The notes under the pieces: model-generated | Databases searched by the model: none | What the model was told of the DNA's origin: nothing | What the model saw: the letters and a program-made list of their open reading frames with translations, nothing else | Shown here: piece after piece, positions 59,460 to 64,000 of the stretch | How the letters are laid out: each line of letters starts with the position of its first letter | How positions within the stretch are numbered: position 1 is the stretch's first letter | Position numbers and translations under genes: made by a program | Assembly (NCBI GenBank): GCA_944320355.1 | Contig: CALUHC010000039.1 | Span: 1 to 64,000, forward strand | Length of the DNA stretch: 64,000 nt | Direction: 5' to 3' | From: an uncultured Prevotella sp. | GTDB taxonomy: Bacteria > Bacteroidota > Bacteroidia > Bacteroidales > Bacteroidaceae

Positions 59460-60113
59460 CAGGCGGAAGCGCCTGGTCACGGTGCCGTCGTAGGTGTTCA
59501 CCGTGAGCGCCACGCTGTCGGCGGGTATCGCCCGGCGGGCTATGCTGACGTAAGTCTTCGAGGAATAATATTCGGGCACGCCCCCCTGGTCGTGGTACAG
59601 GCGCAGGTGGGCAGTGCTCACCCCGCTGTCTGACATGGTGACGGAGTCGCACACCATGCCCACCGTGTGGTGTGCGTCGTCGTCGTCGCCCTCGCCCGTC
59701 TTGAGGTACAGCCCCATGTTGAGATACCGTCCCGACGCGCTCAGCCACGCGCTCTCAAGGTCTACCGGGTCGGTCTGCACGGAGTCGAGCTGCACTGCGG
59801 GCTGCACCGACAGCACAGGCACTGCTGCCAGGCTGCGCGGGCGCACCGAGCTGCCCTCCGAGCGGTCGTAGTGGAGCACGGCGCGGTACATGGTGTCGGG
59901 GCGCACAGCCCACGAAACGGAGACCGCAGGGGTCAGAGCGAGCGAGTCGCCGCCATCGGTCAGCGCGTAGTCCACGGCGCATTCGGCATTGGTGTGAGCC
60001 TCGACAAAGTCGCCGGTGAGCATCGAATACTCGCCCGTTCCCTCGTCATAGCCACCCATCTCGCAGCCCGCAAGGGCCAAGAGCGGCAGCAAAAGCAGTA
60101 ATTTTTTCATCAC
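59448..60113 (-). CDS. NigD-like lipoprotein
   Basis: 221 residues. The lipobox LALAGC ends the signal peptide (Cys about 17), then EMGGYDEGTGEYSM. GDFVEAHTNAECAVDYALTD near 34-53 and the C-terminal beta-rich block (TAHLRLYHDQGG, SVALTVNTYDGTVTRRFRLS) are the two NigD-like modules. NigD comes from a bacteriocin-associated operon of Prevotella nigrescens, but the family is wide and its role is unclear. Alone on its strand. Confidence 0.75.
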   Translation of the reverse strand: MMKKLLLLLPLLALAGCEMGGYDEGTGEYSMLTGDFVEAHTNAECAVDYALTDGGDSLALTPAVSVSWAVRPDTMYRAVLHYDRSEGSSVRPRSLAAVPVLSVQPAVQLDSVQTDPVDLESAWLSASGRYLNMGLYLKTGEGDDDDAHHTVGMVCDSVTMSDSGVSTAHLRLYHDQGGVPEYYSSKTYVSIARRAIPADSVALTVNTYDGTVTRRFRLSEQ

Positions 60114-60139
60114 AAAAGATTGTCAAGACATAAAAGAGG

Positions 60140-60289
60140 CTGTGCCAAAACAGGAGTGGCACGGAGTTAACTGAAGTCAGACGACCTATCGGTCGCCGGA
60201 AGTTAACGGACAATGGCTTTGAAATCAGAGACAAAGCATTCGTCCGCTAACTTCGGGGCAAAGCCCCAAACTCCTGTTAACTCCATCTT
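60140..60289 (+). repeat. Family B element
   Basis: Starts CTGTGCCAAAACAGGAGTGG. The cores GACGACCTATCGGTCG and GAAGTTAACGGACAAT are followed by CTTCGGGGCAAAGCCCCAAA and GTTAACTCCAT, as in 9078-9266. The right end is degraded. Confidence 0.65.
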
Positions 60290-60308
60290 TCCCCGGTCTG
60301 ATATCAGT

Positions 60309-61472
60309 TCAAACATTCTCTCCCAACGCCGCCATCTGGTTGATGGCCGGGTTGGCGTACATCGTCAGGATGCACCCGCGCAGGAACGCCTCGTCGCGAT
60401 TCGGCAGGTCTATCTTGGCCACCTGCCCGTCAACATAGTCCAAGAAGACCTTCTTCTCGTCGGCCGTGTAGTGGCCGGAAAGCTTCCCGCCAAACCTGAC
60501 AAGGTCGGCGGCGACGTAGTTTCCGGGGTATAGGCGGTAGTGGCAGTGTATGTCGCGGTCTATGCGGCGGGCCACAGCGTCGAGCAGTTCGCCCTTGGGC
60601 ATATCGTCGGGGAGCGCGCCAAGGAAGTCGTCCAGGCACGGCGAGCAGTGGTAGTGTATGCGCCCCTTGAAGCCGGCTATGCCGGTCTTCATGCTCATCA
60701 CGTCGTCCTGCTTGGTCTTTGTCCATCCCGGCACGTCGCGCTTCAGCTGGAACTCGCGTGCCTTGAGGTAGTCGCAGGGGTCATACTCGTACGATATGGC
60801 CAGCGGGACAATGTGCAGCTGCCGCAGCCTTTCGGCCACGCTGCCCTCTCCGCCCATGGCCATCATCTTCAGCAGGGCGGTCTGTGTGCGGTCGTCGCTG
60901 TCCTTGGCGCGTCCCTCGCGCTGCGCTATCCAGATGTTGTCGTGCTTGCGGCCGATTATGTAGTGCATATAGTCGGCCATGCGCTTGCTGCTGGCGAGCA
61001 TCTCGCGGAGGCTCGCGCTGCGCTCCACTATGAACGATTTGTTCAACTTTACGAGGTCTTTTATCCACGGCGCGGCCAGAAGGTTGTCGCCGATGGCTAT
61101 CTCGCAGGTCGTGCCGAAGCCCGAGTCTATGAGCTTGAGGGCGAGCAACGCCGAGTCGAGCACTATGTCGCGGTGGTTGCTCACGAACGTATAGCGCCCC
61201 TGCCTGGATATGGCCGAGCAGTCGAACGTGAATGCTGTGGATGCCTTGGCGAGCAGGTTTTCGAGGAACTTGTGGCAGAAGCGCACCTGAAACTCAAGGC
61301 ACGTCTTGCACTTGCGTATCTCGTGGTCCAGCGCTTCGATGGGAACGCCGGGCAGGGCGTATGCGAGCGCGGCGCGGAACTGCGGGTCGGACAGCATCCT
61401 GTCGAACGCCGCCGGCAGCTCTTCCGGCTCAAACGGGCGTATGGCGTCATAGCGCCTCAACTCTTCATCCAT
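60309..61472 (-). CDS. PlsC-type acyltransferase
   Basis: 387 residues. VSNHRDIVLDSALLALKL near 97-114 carries the acyltransferase His and Asp (motif I, here H-x5-D). AQREGRAKDSDDRTQ is motif III. A helical N-terminus precedes. The protein is longer than PlsC (about 240), matching a Bacteroidota family of glycerophosphate or lipid acyltransferases, and may acylate lysophosphatidic acid or another lipid. Downstream of ddl by 32 bp on the same strand. Confidence 0.85.
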   Translation of the reverse strand: MDEELRRYDAIRPFEPEELPAAFDRMLSDPQFRAALAYALPGVPIEALDHEIRKCKTCLEFQVRFCHKFLENLLAKASTAFTFDCSAISRQGRYTFVSNHRDIVLDSALLALKLIDSGFGTTCEIAIGDNLLAAPWIKDLVKLNKSFIVERSASLREMLASSKRMADYMHYIIGRKHDNIWIAQREGRAKDSDDRTQTALLKMMAMGGEGSVAERLRQLHIVPLAISYEYDPCDYLKAREFQLKRDVPGWTKTKQDDVMSMKTGIAGFKGRIHYHCSPCLDDFLGALPDDMPKGELLDAVARRIDRDIHCHYRLYPGNYVAADLVRFGGKLSGHYTADEKKVFLDYVDGQVAKIDLPNRDEAFLRGCILTMYANPAINQMAALGENV

Positions 61473-61504
61473 TGGCTTCTTGGTTTGGTTTGTGCCCGAT
61501 GCGG

Positions 61505-62521
61505 TCAGGCTATCTGGTTTTCAACAATCTCGGTGAGCACTTCCGTCATGGTCATCCCCGCCGCCTTGACCTGCTGCGGGATGAAGCTGGTGGCCGTCAT
61601 GCCGGGAGTCGTGTTTATTTCGAGCATGTATATCTTGTCCACCTCGGTGCCGTCCTTGCCCGGTCCGCGCGCTATGATGTAGTCGATGCGTATGATGCCG
61701 TTGCAGTGCAGTATGTCGTAGATGTGGCTTGTCAGCTCGCTCACGCGGCGGGCGGTGTCCTCGCTGAGGCGGGCGGGGGTGATTTCGGTCACCTGTCCGT
61801 TGTATTTCGCGTCGTAGTCAAAGAACTCGTTCTTTGTCACCACTTCCGTTGCTGGCAGCACCACGGAGCGTTTGTCGGTCTTGTAGCAGCCCACCGAGAT
61901 TTCCGTTCCCGTGATGCAGGCTTCCACCATCACCTCCGGGCTTTCGAGCATTGCCTTGCGTATGGCCGGGGCGAGCTGGTCTTTGTTTTTCACTTTGGTT
62001 ATTCCGAAGCTGCTGCCGTCGGCCGCCGGCTTGACGAAGCAGGGCATGCCGATGCGCTCTTCCACCTCGTCGTCGCTCACAAGCTCCTCGTATCCGCTGC
62101 GTATGAGCAGGCTGTCGGCCACCAGCACGCCGTATCCGCGCAGGTATTGGTTGAGCACGAACTTGTTGAAGGTCATCGCCTCTACGAGCACTCCGCTCGT
62201 GGAGTAGGGCAGGTGGATGAGGTCAAAGTAGCCCTGCAGCACTCCGTTCTCGCCCGGTGTGCCGTGGATGGTGATGTAGGCGTAGTCGAAGAACACTGTC
62301 CGGCCGCCCTCGTTGAACGAGAAGTCGTTGCGGTTTATCTTTGCCGTGGTGCCGTCGCTGAGGTCAACATGCCAGTCGAGGCCTTTCACGTCTACTATAT
62401 ATACGTTGTAACGCTCCTTGTCGAAGAACGAGTATAGCCCTTGCGCCGAGCGCAGGGACACGTCGTGCTCCGACGAATCGCCGCCGCATACGATGGCGAT
62501 GTTTTTCTTTGTCTGTTTCAT
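61505..62521 (-). CDS. ddl: D-alanine-D-alanine ligase
   Basis: 338 residues. IAVVCGGDSSEHDVSLRSAQ-like start (E-x-x-V-S), FVKPAADGSSFGITKVKNKD with the ATP-grasp Lys, then EACITGTEISVGC, and the metal-binding end MLEINTTPGMTATSFIPQQ. It makes the D-Ala dipeptide for peptidoglycan. Third in the PASTA-rluD-ddl-acyltransferase unit. Confidence 0.96.
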   Translation of the reverse strand: MKQTKKNIAIVCGGDSSEHDVSLRSAQGLYSFFDKERYNVYIVDVKGLDWHVDLSDGTTAKINRNDFSFNEGGRTVFFDYAYITIHGTPGENGVLQGYFDLIHLPYSTSGVLVEAMTFNKFVLNQYLRGYGVLVADSLLIRSGYEELVSDDEVEERIGMPCFVKPAADGSSFGITKVKNKDQLAPAIRKAMLESPEVMVEACITGTEISVGCYKTDKRSVVLPATEVVTKNEFFDYDAKYNGQVTEITPARLSEDTARRVSELTSHIYDILHCNGIIRIDYIIARGPGKDGTEVDKIYMLEINTTPGMTATSFIPQQVKAAGMTMTEVLTEIVENQIA

Positions 62522-62549
62522 CAGTCTATGTTTGTGTATTTATATTTGC

Positions 62550-63638
62550 TTAGTCGTTGCCTTCTGCCGCGTCCTTTCTGCCGCTGATGTAGCGCCGCCA
62601 CCGCTCCACGAGCTGCTCCATGTCGGCCGGCAGGGGCGAGGTGAAGTCCATCTGGCGGCCTGTCCGCGGATGTGCGAAGCCCAGCGTGCGGGCGTGGAGC
62701 GCCTGCCTGGGGCAGAGCTTGAGGCCGTTCAGCACGAACTGGCGGTAGCTGCCGGTGCGCTCGCCGCGCAGTATCTCGGTGCCGCCGTAGCGCTCGTCGC
62801 CGAAGAGGGGGTGCCCTATGTGGCGCATGTGGGCGCGAATCTGGTGCGTGCGGCCCGTTTCGAGGATGCACTCCACGAACGTAACGTAGCCCAGCCGCTC
62901 CAATACCCGCCAGTGGGTGACGGCTGGCTTGCCTGTGTCGGAGCCCGGCGGGAACACCGTCATGCGCAGCCTGTCCTTGGGGTCGCGGCCGATGTTGCCC
63001 TCGATGGTGCCGCTGTCGGCGGTCATGTTGCCCCAGACGAGGGCGTTGTAGCTGCGTCGGCTGGTCTTGTTGTAGAACTGCGCGCCCAGCGCGGTCTTGG
63101 CTTCAGGGGTCTTGGCCACCACGAGCAGTCCGCTGGTGTCCTTGTCTATGCGGTGCACGAGACCCACCTGCGGGTCGTTGGGGTCGTAGGTCGGCAGGTT
63201 GCGCAGGTGCCATGCCACGGCGTTTACGAGCGTGCCGCTGAAGTTGCCGCAGCCGGGATGCACCACCAGTCCGGCGGGCTTGTTGACCACCATGAGGTCG
63301 TCGTCCTCGTAGACTACGTCGAGCGGTATGTCCTCAGGCTCTATGGTGGTGTCGTAGTGCGGGCGGTCGAGCATCAGCGTGACCACCTCTCCGGGCCTCA
63401 CCTTGTAGTTGCTCTTCACCGGGCGGCCGCCCACGTGGACGAACCCCGCGTCGGCCGCCTTCTGTATGCGGTTGCGGCTGGAGTGCTGCAGCTTCTCGAA
63501 CAGGAACTTGTCTACCCTCACCGGGGCTTGCCCGCGGTCCACTTCTACGCGGAAGTGCTCGTAGAGCTGCCCCTGCTCGTCGTCGTCAAGCTGCTCGATG
63601 TCTGCGTCGGGCCATGCTGTTTCTGTGCCTTCTGTCAT
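62550..63638 (-). CDS. rluD: RluD-type 23S rRNA pseudouridine synthase
   Basis: 362 residues. An S4 RNA-binding domain covers about 35-95 (RVDKFLFEKLQHSSRNRIQK). The catalytic motif VHRIDKDTSGLLVVAKT near 165-181 holds the catalytic Asp. RTHQIRAHMRHIGHPLFGDERYGG near 265-288 closes the fold. RluD modifies helix 69 in E. coli; among RluA-type enzymes the exact site is a guess. ATGA overlap with the PASTA gene upstream. Confidence 0.92.
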   Translation of the reverse strand: MTEGTETAWPDADIEQLDDDEQGQLYEHFRVEVDRGQAPVRVDKFLFEKLQHSSRNRIQKAADAGFVHVGGRPVKSNYKVRPGEVVTLMLDRPHYDTTIEPEDIPLDVVYEDDDLMVVNKPAGLVVHPGCGNFSGTLVNAVAWHLRNLPTYDPNDPQVGLVHRIDKDTSGLLVVAKTPEAKTALGAQFYNKTSRRSYNALVWGNMTADSGTIEGNIGRDPKDRLRMTVFPPGSDTGKPAVTHWRVLERLGYVTFVECILETGRTHQIRAHMRHIGHPLFGDERYGGTEILRGERTGSYRQFVLNGLKLCPRQALHARTLGFAHPRTGRQMDFTSPLPADMEQLVERWRRYISGRKDAAEGND

Positions 63639-64000
63639 TCTGTTGTCTCTGTGATGGGTTGTTGTTGCGGCGTGGCTGCCGGGTCCGTGGCCTCGTCGGC
63701 GGGCGGGCCGGTGACCACCTCGAACTCGTCTATCTCGCTTTCCATGCCGCCGTAATCGGATTCCACGTAGTCTATCTCCATGTTGTCGTCGTCGTACATT
63801 CCGCTGCCCACTTGCAGTTGCAGCGGCACGTCGATTGGCACGCGGTCGCCCATGCTCACCCGTCGGCCGCCTGCCGTGATGCCGTACACCCAGTCTTTCT
63901 CACCGGCCACCGGCTTGGGGTCGAGCATCCTGAAGCCCATGGCCCGCAGCCGGGCCTCGGCCTCGCGCACGCTGCTGTTGTCCACTATGTCGGGGATGGT
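63635..64000 (-). CDS. PASTA-domain protein, 5' end outside the window
   Basis: The last 121 residues. A PASTA repeat (TIPDIVDNSSVREAEARLRA, then GDRVPIDVPLQLQVGSG) is followed by an acidic tail with DDDNMEIDYVESD and a Pro/Thr-rich end. PASTA repeats bind muropeptides in kinases and PBPs of Gram-positives; here they belong to a Bacteroidota protein usually encoded just before rluD. Its N-terminus is not visible. Its stop overlaps the rluD start. Confidence 0.85.
   Translation of the reverse strand, partial: TIPDIVDNSSVREAEARLRAMGFRMLDPKPVAGEKDWVYGITAGGRRVSMGDRVPIDVPLQLQVGSGMYDDDNMEIDYVESDYGGMESEIDEFEVVTGPPADEATDPAATPQQQPITETTE

Overview
The window is a chromosomal segment of a GC-rich member of the Bacteroidales, most likely Prevotellaceae-like. 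The assignment rests on several signs. Promoters have the Bacteroidota form TTTG-N19/20-TAnnTTTG (clear examples before aroA, dnaE, rpmH, rpoN and the long-chain acyl-CoA ligase). An N-succinylornithine-type ArgF' sits beside proBA, IspG is the long form, and the type IX secretion (T9SS) regulators PorW and PorX are present. Several families are largely restricted to this phylum: PCMD, NigD-like, DUF4251, DUF4834, and a lipoprotein beginning CKDYDDD. There is no rRNA, no tRNA that I can recognise, no CRISPR array and no prophage.

Layout. 1-0.95 kb: decayed mobilization (MobC-like) genes. 1-4.4 kb (-): outer-membrane barrel, PCMD protein and BASS-type transporter. 4.4-5.2 kb: a pile of interspersed repeats, then an AraC-type regulator with a paired-repeat operator. 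7.4-8.7 kb (-): a BspA-like protein with a probable T9SS tail, and the relic of another tail. 9.4-16.4 kb (+): aroA, a metal ABC permease, porW, porX and tsaE as a tightly coupled run. 17.2-22.0 kb (+): rpoN, a PAP2-like membrane protein, purE and ispG. 22.1-30.8 kb: anaerobic sulfatase maturase, ComEA-like HhH protein, NSS transporter, VanZ-like protein, CYTH phosphatase, a 47-residue membrane peptide, prfB and a long-chain acyl-CoA ligase. 31.4-37.3 kb (-): OmpA-family protein, a small lipoprotein and a 1392-residue coiled-coil lipoprotein. 39-46.6 kb: rpmH, DUF4251, DUF4834, pssA and psd on one side, dnaE, trxA and a small protein on the other. 47.2-50.1 kb (+): a decaying cluster (intact DUF4405, frameshifted EamA protein, doubly broken response regulator, and a histidine kinase fused to a methyltransferase fragment). 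50.5-56.7 kb (+): XRE-cupin regulator, acyl-CoA ligase, proB, proA and argF'. 57-64 kb: four-helix/zinc-finger protein, threonine aldolase, NigD-like lipoprotein, then acyltransferase, ddl, rluD and a PASTA protein on the minus strand.

Two things stand out. First, a 158-bp segment bounded by 19-bp inverted repeats (37369-37564) lies just upstream of the giant lipoprotein gene. It carries a consensus promoter that points away from the gene, which is the architecture expected of a phase-variable promoter in the OFF orientation. Second, the intergenic spaces hold a dense set of repeat families. They include arrays of AAACGG-N-CCGTTT palindromes at 21-22 bp pitch (eight copies, roughly one per 8 kb), 205-bp elements with inverted ends, stem-loop elements with ends at AACCCAAATCGGTCATT, and seven-base-periodic leaders that end exactly at start codons (purE, prfB, argF').

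All family assignments are by eye from protein sequence; no database search was run.
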